From the NCBI GenBank assembly GCA_021234155.1, contig JAJEKV010000180.1, positions 250,001-314,000 on the forward strand: a stretch of DNA of 64,000 bases. Direction: 5' to 3'. The DNA is from Isoetes taiwanensis (Eukaryota > Streptophyta > Lycopodiopsida > Isoetales > Isoetaceae). Shown here piece by piece: positions 22,300 to 32,787 of this stretch (position 1 is the stretch's first letter; each line of letters opens with the position of its first letter). The notes below the pieces were generated by a model. The model saw only the letters and a list, made by a program, of their open reading frames with translations, ran no database searches and was not told the origin of the DNA. The translations under genes and the position numbers were made by a program.

Positions 22300-24442
22300 C
22301 GAAATTAAATGGTGAAACGTTTTCTAATGCGGAAGGAGAGGAACTAGACAGCGGAAAACTTAAATGTGTGGCTTCTGCAGGATGATTATGCATGAGATGG
22401 CAGGCTTAAATAAGAGTAAAGAGAAGGATGGAAAGACACACATCACATAAAAGATTAGAATATTTCAAAATCCAAGTACTGCAAGCACTCCACAGTCTAT
22501 TTGTAGCAGTGTGCAGCTATCAACGATCAGTGCTAGCAATAGAATCAAGGAGGTATTTGTCCAACTCTATCTTTCCTATTTAAGTGCTTTTTATGTAAAT
22601 AGCTCAAGGTTTATCTGTCGTAAAATGCCAGCTCTTACCGTAGCAAGCAAGACAGTAAGCATTTATTGGCTGGCAGGATCGCAAAGATACAAGAACGTCT
22701 TTATCTTTATCCCTTGGAGACAGGATTGCTATCTTGTGGTTCAACGGTGGCTCTCCACAGGATAATGGAGACAACAAAGATGCACATGGATATTGAAGTG
22801 ACTTCAGATGCCTCTTCTGTGTATCCGCATCATAAGAATGGGCATTTCATATTCATTTGACACTAAACACGTTAATAAGCAGTTTTGAAGCAAATTAGAT
22901 ATATAATCTCTTTTTTCTCTTCAGTCTCTATCATGCATTTTTCTGCAAAAAAGGTAATGGAAAGACAGTGGTTCTAGAAACTATATCTCTTTGTGAATGA
23001 GTCTTTTGTACTGTATGGCTCTATTTTGTAATATAAAGGGCATCTCAATTCGCGGATATGGCCTCTAGCTTTATAGTTTTACATCCTTATCTGTTATAAG
23101 ACCATTGAGAAGCAGATGGTAGAATCTATTAAATTCATTGATGGCATTCTTAACCAATGTATTGGAACTAATGCCATGGTAGGCATAAATTTTCATATTT
23201 TCGTAGTTGCTATATTGCTAGATGCATAAGCTTTATCATTGATTGCTCACTTTCTTTAACAGTTGCAGAAGGTTTTGTTAGGTGTTAGAATAGCATTGAA
23301 GTTAAAATACTTTTGCTCCTTTGTTATGAATTAAAGGATGAAGGCAAGAAAAATCAATGTGGATTCCTGAGTTATGATATATTGGGAATGATGGCTATTC
23401 TTAATTTCTTGCAGATCTCGATATGGCCAATGCATGCAAAGGTTTGAATCAGAGCCTGGAACACGCTCCAACATTTCTAATCTGAAAATCTATAAACATC
23501 ATCTTCTGTGCATTGCATATTAAGAATGCAGTTCGTTTGTCCCTCCGTTGCTATGGATGAGAATTATAAACTCTTGTGCCTGCAAATTTAGAATGACGCA
23601 TCTAGCTCTCTTAAATAAGATCCATTGTCTGTCCAAGATAATTCATTGGGGAGCTTGCTAAAGAACCCATAGATGATGCTAGGCACCCATTTTTGAAATA
23701 ACCAAGGTAAATGTGTCAAATGGAAGGAAATACATTTGCTGTCACAGTTAGAAGGCTGCTTAGACATATGGCCATAACTTTCAAAATCAGGCTCCATTCT
23801 TTTGGCGAGAGCATCCGTTGAAAAGCTCACCAAAAGATCTACAATTAATGCTGGGCATATTCTTCTCAAATTCATAGTAAACAAGGTTGCATTTGAAATG
23901 GGAGTGATTACACAACTCCCGTTTCAAAGATTCCCTCAAAAAAACATGGCATGCTCCTAGAAGTGAACTTTTTGGCCGAGGTAAAGGATTTTGTAAGGTT
24001 AAATTTTTTTTTCTTGCGTTTTAGCTTCTCAGCAGGTGTACACTTTCGTTTTATGTAATATCACAGCTGAAAAGAGCGAAATTTACAGCTAACTATACAA
24101 TCCATGAAATAAAGACCTCAGAAACATCTTAGTTTAAACGAATTAATGACATTAGCATTAATATGAATTTTGAATACATCAGTTTTGAAGGCAAAGTTAA
24201 TGTTAACACTAGAATGCTACAAACAACAAGTGTAACTTGGAAACCATAATATTCCTATTTGTTTCCTTTTCTGTCACTTATTAGCTAAAAAGAGCAAAAT
24301 TTACAGTTGATTGTGTAATCTAGACAAGCAAGACCTAAAAAATACCAAAATAGATAGGAATAAATAATAATAATAATAATAAATTAAATTTTCAATATCA
24401 GTTTTAGAAGATTTTAATCTGAAAAATGTTTCACACAATGAG
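22300..24442. other. Downstream flank of the methyltransferase gene, no recognised gene
   Basis: AT-rich DNA with chance ORFs only. A 98-codon ORF on - at 23588-23884 has no motif. An (AAT)n run lies at 24362-24384. The last 140 bp probably include the 3' UTR of the gene on the - strand. Confidence 0.45.
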
Positions 24443-24880
24443 TCAAAGATCAATATCATAATCTTCCTCATGGTGTGTGCTTGTAGTTGCAGTGTTCTCC
24501 TGAACCGGCTTCTCCTGCTCAGATGATTTAACATGCGCTTTAGAAGTGTCGTCTTCAATTTCCACTACTATCAGCTCTGCAAAAGTGACCTCATCCTCTG
24601 TGGAGCTAATAAAAGGCAGCTGTATTTCTGATGATGTCATTTTGGCAAAATCAGATGAGGATTTGGCACCTAGCTCTTGATTCTCATCCAGTAAACCAGG
24701 CAGTGTAGCCAATCTCATCTTAATGTTCACGGACTCCTTGTCTATATCCACTGCCACACAGTTGCGGCCCTTCTTAAGTACGCAGGTGATGATAGTACCA
24801 GAGCCCGAGAAAGCATCAAGTATCCAGTCTCCTTGACGTGAAAACATGTCAATAAGATGGTTGATTAGCTTCCGGGGCTT

Positions 24881-24885
24881 CTGAT
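24881..24885. repeat. Left target-site duplication of the copia (CTGAT)
   Basis: Immediately left of the 5' LTR. It keeps the methyltransferase frame open, because read on - it gives the ATCAG that makes TAT CAG. The partner at 32156-32160 is CTGTT. Confidence 0.7.
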
Positions 24886-25510
24886 TGAAAGGTTATGTTC
24901 ATATTATAATAAGTGGTTCTCAGTTGATCCATGTGATAACTGAAGTTTTATTGTGAAGGTCAGTTGATCCATGTGATAACTGAGGTTTTATTGTGAAGGT
25001 GCACAGTATCTCACATGGTTCAGTGACTCAAAGTTGGACCTAGTTAAGCAGGTTGATGGTAAAACCTAAATATGCAAATTAAAATGCAATGGTTGTTTTA
25101 ACCTATGAAGTTAAAGGTTAAGCACGATACATTGAAGGTCGAATGGAGGCAAAATACATTCAAAGTTTAAATACAAGGTGCATGACCGTCGACTGCAAAA
25201 TAGGGGCCGATTCTCTGTGAATCGGTGCCGACTTAATCAATATATAAGAAGTAGTGATTGAAACATTGTAATACAGATGTTTTTAGAGTGAATTCATCAC
25301 ACGATGAATGCCTGGGCTGTCGACATTTGAGGTTTAAAATTCCATTGTTCTTACATTGCTACAGTGCTATTTCCATTACTACAGTACTTACAATTCAAAG
25401 ATTATGTATTGAGCAATTATGAAGTTATAGTTAAACCATTGTATGATAAGTGTGCTATAGTTAAACTATTGAAAGATAATTGTGCTAGACAACTTATTCA
25501 AATTATAACA
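24886..25510 (+). repeat. Copia 5' LTR
   Basis: 625 bp, TG...CA ends. Inside, the phrase GTCAGTTGATCCATGTGATAACTGAGG repeats an earlier GTTGATCCATGTGATAACTGAAG (a ~50 bp tandem duplication present in both LTRs). A TATA-like TATATAAG lies at 25241-25248. The end ATAACA is followed by G and the primer site. Confidence 0.93.
25241..25248 (+). promoter_or_regulatory. LTR TATA box
   Basis: TATATAAG within the 5' LTR, conserved in the 3' LTR at 31886-31893. It would place the U3/R border about 30 bp downstream. Confidence 0.6.
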
Positions 25511-25511
25511 G

Positions 25512-25523
25512 TGGTATCAGAGC
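25512..25523 (+). promoter_or_regulatory. Primer binding site for initiator tRNA-Met
   Basis: TGGTATCAGAGC is the standard plant copia primer site, complementary to the 3' end of initiator tRNA-Met, one base after the LTR. Confidence 0.9.
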
Positions 25524-25535
25524 ATCCAGGTTATA

Positions 25536-26425
25536 ATGTCTAGCAGATTTGGAGCGTCGTTACTCAATGGAATTAAAATCTATGAAGGAGTGGAAGGAGC
25601 AGATTAAGAATGTATTGGAGAATGAGGATCTGTGGGAATTGGTTTCTGCATCTAATGGTTCAACTAGTGTTGTGGCAGGTAGAAGCAGTATCTCGTCTAG
25701 TGTAGCTGCAGACAGAAGAATAGAATAGAATAGAATAGTTTTTTTAACGTCCACGGAGACCAATAGGTCATGGGACCCATACAATGGGCTAGTACAATCA
25801 TTACTACTAGGATTAAAAAACCCCTGCCTCGAAAGGTTTTCAAGGGAAAGCAGTTCTTCTGACATGGTAGCAGCAGACATTGTAGCTATAAGTCCAGCAA
25901 AGGTTAAAGAGGCATTATGCCATTTTAACTAGCAAGGTTGGGGCATCTATTTTGCTAAAAATTAGAGGCAAATCACCAAGTGAAATTTGGAGGTATTTAC
26001 TTCAACATTATGAAGAAAAATCATCATCTCAGATTGACATTTTGGATAAAGAACTTAGGAAACTAAGACTTAAAGAGGAAGATGATCTCACAAAGTTTTT
26101 TTCAAAGTTTGATAATATAGTGGCAGCTCTTGAAGGAGCTGGAGTAATTATGACAGAGCAGCAAAAGCTTTTACATGTGGCAAGAGCAGTAGAAGGGAAT
26201 AAGCAACTAGCTACCTTGATCAGAAATGTGGCAAAAAATAGGGAAACAGCTGAAGAAATGATAAGAACTGAATTTGAGCAAACCAAGGTATTATTTGAAG
26301 ATTTTGAGGAAAATGTTGAAGTATTATACACTGGGAAAATCAAATTCAAAGCAAATAATTCAAGGATACCAAAGAAAAAAGGCAAGTTGGTTCATGTTAC
26401 CATTGCAAGGCTTTTGGCCATTTAA
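25536..26425 (+). pseudogene. Copia gag (UBN2-like), interrupted
   Basis: ATG 25536 starts MSSRFGASLLNGIKIYEG, then a frame change leads into EWKEQIKNVLENEDLWELV, the N-terminal gag block. A 152 bp LINE tail interrupts at 25715. Gag resumes near 25889 and from 25952 reads KIRGKSPSEIWRYLLQHYEE and DDLTKFFSKFDNIVAALEGA, the UBN2 domain that packs the RNA-binding shell. An A-run frameshift near 26375 separates it from the zinc knuckles. Confidence 0.85.
25715..25866 (-). mobile_element. Severely 5'-truncated LINE tail inserted in copia gag
   Basis: Read on -, the insert matches the last ~150 bp of the GC-rich LINE at 56.14-56.26 kb: AAAACCTTTCGAGGCAGGGG, then GGGTCCCATGACCTATTGG, TCTCCGTGGACGTTAAAA and a (CTATT)n tail. 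It is flanked by 13 bp repeats GTAGC(T/A)GCAGACA at 25702-25714 and 25867-25879, a clear target-site duplication with one mismatch. It is a dead-on-arrival LINE copy that carries only the 3' end. Confidence 0.85.
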
Positions 26426-26962
26426 AGTCTGATTGTCCTAAGCTAAAGGAAGTAGAATGCTATAATTGTGGTGGAAAAGGCCACTTTGCAAATAGATGCT
26501 CTAGTAGCAAAGCAGGGAGAGGAAAATCCAGCAGAACCAATGGCTCATTCAAAGGTCAATGCAAAAGGAAAACAAATGCTGCTATAAACTTTACACAAGA
26601 AAGTGAGGAATGCATAAGTGAAGAGGACGAGGAAGCTGAGGTAAGTAAAATTACAGTTTCTGCCATTTCTGAAAATAAAAAGGCTGACATTGAGAATGAC
26701 ATGTTGATCTTAGATAGTGGAGCAGAAAAAACAGTGACAAGCTCAAGCAAGATGTTTAAAGAAGAAAATCAAGGCAGGACGGGATATGTCAAGCTTGGAA
26801 ATGGGGAGATGTAAAAAGTTCAATGTGCTGGTGTTCTAGAATTATTTGACTTACAAGGGAATGCAGTAGTTCTAAAGGATGTGCTATGTGTGCCATCATT
26901 AGTCAGAAATTTAATTTCTGTTAGTCAATTGGTAGACATGGGATACACTGTTGTATTCAAAT
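26395..26962 (+). pseudogene. Copia zinc knuckles and aspartic protease
   Basis: In frame 1, two CCHC knuckles follow each other: CYHCKAFGHLKSDC and CYNCGGKGHFANRC (CX2CX4HX4C). An acidic linker follows, then LDSGAEKTVT near 26710, the protease active-site block (DSGA). An in-frame TAA at 26812 replaces a probable CAA codon. Reading continues after it (QCAGVLELFDLQGN, VPSLVRNLISVSQLVDMGY), as in related copia proteases. Confidence 0.85.
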
Positions 26963-28180
26963 AATGAAGTCAAATTTTTTGGCAAAAGAGTTGGAAATCT
27001 TTTTGGCTTAGATAATAAATGTTTGCCAGCTATAAATGCCATCATTGCTCTAGATATCAATACCTGGCATGAAAGATTGTGCCATACCAGTAACAAAAAT
27101 GTGGAACTCATGATCAAACAGGGTCTAATTAAGTCCAGTGAGATAACTGCTGGGAAAAATATTTGCTATGGCTGCATGCTTGGAAAGCATACTAGGTTGC
27201 CATTAAAAAAATCTTACAAGAGATAAGATAGATAGATAGATAGATAGTATTTTAACGTCACGCCACTAGGCAGCATCCATGGGAACCCAACGGGTTATGG
27301 GACGGCACATGCAAGGGCAACAGCCCATCTAAAACCTGGGGACTAGGCCCCATCACCAAACACAATAACCAAATATTAAAAGGCTACCAATAATAAGTTA
27401 AGGTAATGCTAATGCTAGTGGTAAATTTTATGCTTCTAAAATTATCTAGACATAGAGTGTTGGATATCATGCACACAGATCTATGTGGTCCATTGAATGA
27501 AAGAAGCATTGGAGGAAAAAAAAACTTTATGACATTCATTGATGACTTTAGTAGAAAAGCAAAAATCACTTGTTTAAGAACTAAAGACGAGGCCTTCGAG
27601 GCATTTAAAGCATTTGCTGCTGAAGTAGAACTTGAAACAGGCAAGAAAATAAAAAAGATACGCTCAGACAGAGGAGGAGAATACTTATCCACTGAGTTTA
27701 AAAGGTATTGTAAAGAAAAAGGAATTCAGAGACAATTAACTTGTAGCCATTCTCCTCAGCAAAATGGTGTTGCATAAAGGAAGAATAGGACTATATTAAA
27801 TGTTGTCAGGGCTATGATTAAGCATGCAGGACTACCAAATTTTCTTTGGGAAGAGGCAGCAAAACCTGCTGTAGAAATACAAAATAATCTACCATCAACA
27901 AGCATTAATGGTTCAATACCAGAGCTACTGTGGTCTGGTACAAAACCATGTTATGAAAAATTAAAGATCTATGGATGCTTAGGCTATGTACATGTTCCAA
28001 AGGAGAAGAGGTTGAAGCTCGATGATAGAGCTAGAATTACTTACTTGGTAGGGTATGACAATCAGTCCAAAGCCTATAGAATGTATGATCCAGAGAAAAG
28101 GAAAATTGTGATAAGCAGGGATGTCACATTTGATGAACAACAGTATTATAAGGACAGCAGACTTAAACATGATATGGTTA
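26951..28180 (+). pseudogene. Copia GAG-pre-integrase and integrase core
   Basis: WHERLCHTSNKNVELMIKQG with CYGCMLGKHTRLP is the GAG-pre-integrase zinc region (H..H..C..C). An inserted retroposon at about 27226-27400 interrupts. The core then continues with MHTDLCGP (first Asp), RSDRGGEYLS (second Asp) and QQNGVA followed by TAA at the codon of the catalytic Glu, then RKNRT. Downstream KIYGCLGYVHVPKEKR is the usual integrase end. Loss of the Glu codon by a stop makes the enzyme non-functional. Confidence 0.88.
27226..27400 (-). mobile_element. SINE/LINE-tail retroposon inserted before the copia integrase
   Basis: Read on -, it ends GATGCTGCCTAGTGGCGTGA then CGTTAAAATA and (CTAT)n. The SINE at 10.27 kb ends GACGCTGCCTTGTGGTGTGA then CGTTAAAATC and (TTC)n, so the tail family is the same with a different microsatellite. 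No clear A or B box remains, so it is probably 5' truncated. The right boundary and a target duplication could not be fixed; the copia frame is lost around it. Confidence 0.65.
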
Positions 28181-28199
28181 AACCAAAGGAATTGGTGCA

Positions 28200-30740
28200 A
28201 GAACTGAAGAATATAGATAATGAGTTCACAAATGATGATGATCATGATGAAATCAATACTAACCCTACTAATATGCAGGCTCAAAGGGACCTGGAACCAG
28301 TGATCATTAATGACGTTGATAATATGGCAGCAGAAGAAGGAAATGAGACAGGCAATAGTAGAGCAGAAGAAGGAGGAATCTTAAAAAGGCCCAGGAGAAC
28401 TCAAACTCAGATTTTGCAAGAAGAAGCCAAGGTAAATACTGAATTTTTTGGTAGAGACTCATTAGGGAAAAGCAAAAGAATTAGACAAGAGTTTAATGAG
28501 TTAAATTTAGTAGAAACACTAGCTTTGCTAGATGTAGAAGCACCCAAGACTGTTGAAGAAGCACTTAATAATGGAGATAGACTACAGTGGAAGAGGGCCA
28601 TGGAGGATGAATTAAATGCCTTTAAAGGTACAGACACCTATGATATAGTTTTTTTTTTTGAAGAACCGTGTCATCAATATATTAAAAGAATGGTAATGTT
28701 ACAAAGCAAGTGAGGAGGAAGGAGAACTGCCCCAAAGAGACAGCGATACCTCGACACTCCACAACAAACTCACAGAAAAACTGCAACTCTACTGCTGTAC
28801 AAACCGACCATCACCATCTACAACACCCCAAATGGCAAACTTCCGCTCTACTACTCCCCGGAACACCAGAAAGCTTTGAAAAAGCTTGTACCTGAGTCGA
28901 GAAATCAGAGAGGCTGCAGGCTGCTGAATCCCCTAAAAGATCCACAACCGCCGCCGCTTCCAAATCAGCCACACCAACCAAGCCACGCACAGATGCAAGG
29001 CTTGCTGCCGCAAGAGCGGCCAAGCACCAGGATACACATGAAGCAGCAACTGCTGGCTAGCTGAAACAGATCCCTAACCCAATCCCAGGCAGCCTGCAAG
29101 TGAGCGCATAAAACCAAGCAATGCTCCACAGTCTCACGATGAAGGCCACAACAAAGGGCGAGGGGGCTCACACCGCCTAAACCGAATCACAAGGGCATTC
29201 ACCCCGATACGATGGTGCACCACCTGCCACGAAGCACCCTAACCTTCTATGGGGAAGTGAGCTCCATGTCCACGCCCAAACCGAAGCCATCGAGAACCCG
29301 GAAGCTGCAGAGACCACTTGCACGAAGGGGCAAAGTGTCATGAATAGCCAACACCCGGTAAGAAGACCGCACAAAGCAAGAAGACACAACATTTGGATGA
29401 ACCTTCCAAACCCGCACCACCACATCATCCCGAGGGACTATAGGTATGTGTAGCGGAATACTCCCCACCACGTGTTCCCAGATAGCCCGGTCCACCGCCT
29501 CTCGGCGGCGAAGCTCGAAAGAACTCCCATGAAGCTAGTTGGCCACCCCAATGCCAATCCTTCAAGGTGAGCACCTGACGGCTCGCCTCCAACGGCTCTC
29601 GCGTCCCGAGCATGCACAAATGGCGACCAAGGGCAAGTGCTTGCCGGGGTAAAGGAACCCACAAGAAAGGAGAAGAGTGGTGATAAACCGAGGCATAATC
29701 TAGCCGGAAGAGCACACGCACATGATCCCAAGCCCGCAACACTCCCGTGGAGAAAAGGGGATGCATGTGGGAAAGGCCGAGACCATACAACAATGCCCGT
29801 GGCAACTCCACATGCAATGACGGCTTCCCAAATGCCACACAATGGCGAAGATATCGCAAACAACAAAACACCAGAGAAGATGCTCCATCCTGCAGAATGC
29901 TCCAAACAAACTTGGAGACCAACACCTTACTATGCAGTGCCAAATCTAGAATGGCCAAGCCCCCATCCTCCCGGGGGCGGAGACACTTCCACCAAGCCAC
30001 TTTAACAACCGCTAATTTCGAACAATCTTATCCAAAGCCTGTATCTTACCCTCAGGAGCTAGCATCGCAGATGCTGTATACACGTGAGTGCTACAAAGTA
30101 CTGACTTGGCAATAGTGATCCTACCTGCCATGGACAACTAAAGGGAAAAATGTATTGGCTGCAAGTGGATTTTAAAAATCAAACAAGGAAGTGATAATAA
30201 ATCCATCAAGCACAAAGCAAGGTTAGTGGCACAGGGATTCACACAGAAGTATGGAGTAGATTATGAAGACAATTTTTCACCAATAGTTAAGATGGCAAGC
30301 ATTAGGATGTTGTTAGCTATGGCAAATGTTAAGGATCTAGAGGTGCATCATATGAATGTCACTACAGCTTTTTTAAATGCCAAATTAGAAGAGGATGTAT
30401 ATATGAGACAACCACCTGGCTTTGAGCAAGAGAGAGATAAAGTATGGAAATTAAAAAGAGCAGTCTATAGATTGAAACAATCCCCAAGGCAACGGTACCC
30501 TCTGCATGGATTCTTATTTGAAGGAGCAAGCCTTTGCTAAATTAAATAATGATGGAAATATTTATCTCTTCAAACAGGGTAAGGAATTTTGTTATATTGC
30601 TTTATATGTTGATGACAACATCATGGTCAGCAGTAATAATGAGATTTTACAAAAATGCAAGAATATTCTGAGTGAGAGATTCAAAATGTCTGACTTGGGA
30701 GAATTGAAGAAATTCTTAGGTATCGAAGTGCATTGAGACA
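28200..30740 (+). pseudogene. Copia reverse transcriptase (RVT_2), interrupted by an L1-type LINE
   Basis: The RVT_2 entry block reads PKTVEEALNNGDRLQWKRAM and DELNAFKGTDTYDIV up to 28650, where the LINE begins. After it CIGCKWILKIKQGSDNKSIK and ARLVAQGFTQKYGVDYEDNF resume. Motif A reads HHMNVTTAFLNA, where the catalytic Asp of DV.TAFLN is Asn. A frameshift follows near 30495 (QSPRQ), then YVDDNIMVSSN keeps the YVDD box. The domain ends LGELKKFLGIEVH. Confidence 0.88.
28649..30131 (-). mobile_element. 5'-truncated L1-type LINE inserted in copia RT
   Basis: The poly(A) tail (T run 28649-28659) is at the left, so it lies antisense to the copia. Frames on - give WWKCLRPREDGGLAILDL and LVSKFVWSIL, typical of the region after RT in plant L1 elements, and further on ETVEHCLVLCAHLQAAWDW of the zf-RVT domain. 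Several frameshifts break it, and endonuclease and most RT are missing. The interior is visibly richer in GC than the copia. The right edge is placed just before CAACTAAAGGGAAAAATGT, which resumes copia RT. No target duplication was found. Confidence 0.85.
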
Positions 30741-31500
30741 GGGCAAACAAAACATTATCTTTATCTCAAGGGCAAAATATAGAGGGAGTGTTAAAGAGAT
30801 TCAATATGGGAGATTCTAAACCTGTTAAGACTCCAATGGTACCTGGCAGTAAAATTTCTAGCAGAATGTGTCCTCAATCTGAAAGGGAAAGAAATGAGAT
30901 GAAAAAATGTGCCATATCGAGAGTTGGTTGGTTGCTTATTATACTTAGCTAATAGCACCAGACCAGACATTGCTTTTATAGTCAACATGTTAAGCAGATA
31001 TTGCAATGATCCAGGTCTAGCTCATTGGCAATCAGCAAAAAGGGTTCTAAGATATCTTAGAGGCACAACTAACTTTGGAATTGAATTTAACAGTGAAAAT
31101 CTTGATCTCAAGTCATTTAGTGACTCAGACTGGGCAGGAGATATGGATGAAAGAAGATCTACATCTAGATTCATTTTTATGTTAGGAGGGAGTCCTATCT
31201 CCTGGAAATGCGAAAAACAAAAATCTATTGCATTATCCTCTGCAAAAGCTGAATATTTAGCAACTATACGAGCTGCTAAGGAACTAGTATAGATCAGAAG
31301 ACTGCTAGAAGAACTCAACATGAAACAAAAGAATCCACTAGTTTTACAATCAGACAGTACTAGCTGTATTGCCATGACAAGAAATCCTATAATGCATGAG
31401 AGGACAAAGCATATAGAACTAGAAATGCATTTTATCCGAGATTTGGTGCAAAGGAATATAATACGTGTTCAATATGTTCATACAATATGAGGAGTATGAT
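30741..31500 (+). pseudogene. Copia RNase H and C-terminus
   Basis: YRELVGCLLYLANSTRPDIA, FSDSDWAGDMDERRSTSRF, SISLS-type block IALSSAKAEYLA and SDSTSCIAMTRNP follow in copia order, with an HERTKHIELEMHF end. Stops at 30736 and 31289 and a frameshift near 30900 break it. The usual LAD..TK terminus is replaced by stops (VQYVHTI then TGA). Confidence 0.85.
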
Positions 31501-31521
31501 AAGTTGCACAGATTATAATAT

Positions 31522-31531
31522 GAAGGGAGAG
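31522..31531 (+). promoter_or_regulatory. Polypurine tract
   Basis: GAAGGGAGAG directly before the 3' LTR, the expected plus-strand primer. Confidence 0.8.
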
Positions 31532-32155
31532 TGAAAGGTTATGCTCATATTATAATAAGTGGTTCTCAATTGATCCATGTGATAACTGAGGCTTAATTAT
31601 GAAGGTCAGTTGATCCATGTGATAGCTGAGGTTTTATTGTGAAGGTGCACAGTATCTCATATGGTTCAGTGACTCAAAGTTGGACCTAGTTAAGCAGGTT
31701 GATGGTAAAACCTAAATATGCAAATTAAATGCAATGGTTGTTTTAACCTATGAAGTTAAAGGTTAAGCACGATATATTGAAGGTCGAATGGAGGCAAAAT
31801 ACATTCAAAGTTTAAATAGAAGGTGCATGACCGTCGACTGCAAAATAGGGGCCGATTCTCTGTGAATCGATGCCGACTTAACCAATATATAAGAAGTAGT
31901 GATTGAAACATTGTAATACAGATGTTTTTAGAGTGGATTCATCACACGATGAATGCCTGGGCTGACGACATTTGAGGTTTGAAATTCCATTGTTCTTATA
32001 TTGCTACAGTGCTATTTCCATTGCTACAGTACTTACAATTCAAAGATTATGTATTGAGCAATTATGAAGTTATAGTTAAACCATTGTATGATAAGTGTGC
32101 TATAGTTAAACTATTGAAAGATAATTGTACTAGACAACTTATTCAAATTATAACA
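31532..32155 (+). repeat. Copia 3' LTR
   Basis: 624 bp, aligned end to end with the 5' LTR with about 20 substitutions and a single-base indel by eye. It is followed by CTGTT, the altered target duplication. Confidence 0.93.
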
Positions 32156-32787
32156 CTGTTAGTGATTGACGATTCTACCCTGCGCACTTGGGTCCTGCAG
32201 CTTCTGCAACACTGCTGGAAACTCTAAGACATTGGAAAAGTCAGAGCATTCAGAAGTGTTGAAGTGCTCCATTGTCCTCTTGCCATCGAAGCTCCAGTAG
32301 GCAACATGCAGGTATTCTACCTTGCTTAACAACCTGGGGCCTCCAGCATGGTAATTTATATTTGTTTTGTACCTTTGAAAGAAAAGTGTAGTTAGCAATC
32401 TAGCAACTAAGAAAGAAGTTTACTATTCCAGAATAGCAATAGAAAGAAGGTGTATTCCAGAATAAAGACTCACCAAACTAAATTCTCATAGCCTGCTTGA
32501 GCAGGGGATCCGAAATGATTTTTGAAGCTGGCTTCGACCATCCCTGCTTGCATACTGGAGTGAAACACCACCAACCGCCACTGTTTAGCCGTTGTTATCT
32601 GCTTTAGACCATCTATAAAACTATTGAACTCAAAGTTCCTGAAAGGTAGGTCGTCATAACAGCTGTCCTTGATTTTGAACCCATAAGGTATGTCCGCAAT
32701 AACCAGGGTAAAATTTTGGGGCTTGATGGTTTCCACCAACTTAGTACAGTCGCCTTGAACGATTGAAAAAAGATTGTCTTGATCGCC

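Larger units (their letters stand above)
24886..32155 (+). mobile_element. Ty1-copia LTR retrotransposon, full-length but dead, with three nested insertions
   Basis: Two LTRs of 625 and 624 bp start TGAAAGGTTATG and end ATAACA. They bound gag, protease, integrase, RT and RNase H in copia order. Flanking 5 bp repeats are CTGAT (24881-24885) and CTGTT (32156-32160), one mismatch apart. By eye the LTRs differ at about 20 sites, so roughly 97% identity. Removing the inserts at 25715-25866, about 27226-27400 and 28649-30131 leaves an internal region of typical copia length. Stops and frameshifts throughout show loss of coding capacity. Confidence 0.93.
24443..32787 (-). pseudogene. Beta-class N4/N6 DNA methyltransferase-like gene split by a copia element
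   Basis: Read on -, exon 32787-32474 gives FSIVQGDCTKLVETIKP then TLVIADIPYGF (motif IV, DPPY-like) and WRLVVFHSSMQ. A GT-AG intron follows, with the phase kept across a split Trp codon (ENLV W YKTN). The next exon, from 32372, carries YKTNINYHAGGPRLLSK and runs into the copia at 32156. Beyond the copia the frame resumes at 24885 with QKPRKLINHLIDMF and LDAFSGSGTI (motif I, SAM binding), then an acidic tail (THHEEDYDIDL) to a stop at 24443. Motif IV before motif I is the beta-class order, as in CcrM-type enzymes. With the element and one CTGAT copy removed, the frame is continuous. Earlier exons are unidentified; an ORF at 33121-32903 is a weak candidate. Base specificity (adenine N6 or cytosine N4) cannot be told. 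The interruption almost certainly inactivates this copy. Confidence 0.8.

Noticed and set aside
29438-30005. Long ORFs on + and - at 29.4-30.0 kb as a host gene
   Set aside because: The - frames match the L1 ORF2 end (WWKCLRPREDGGLAI) and the + frames are their shadows.
24443-32787. Bacterial contamination carrying a DNA adenine methylase
   Set aside because: The frame is split by a GT-AG intron with conserved phase and by a plant copia, so it is nuclear plant DNA.
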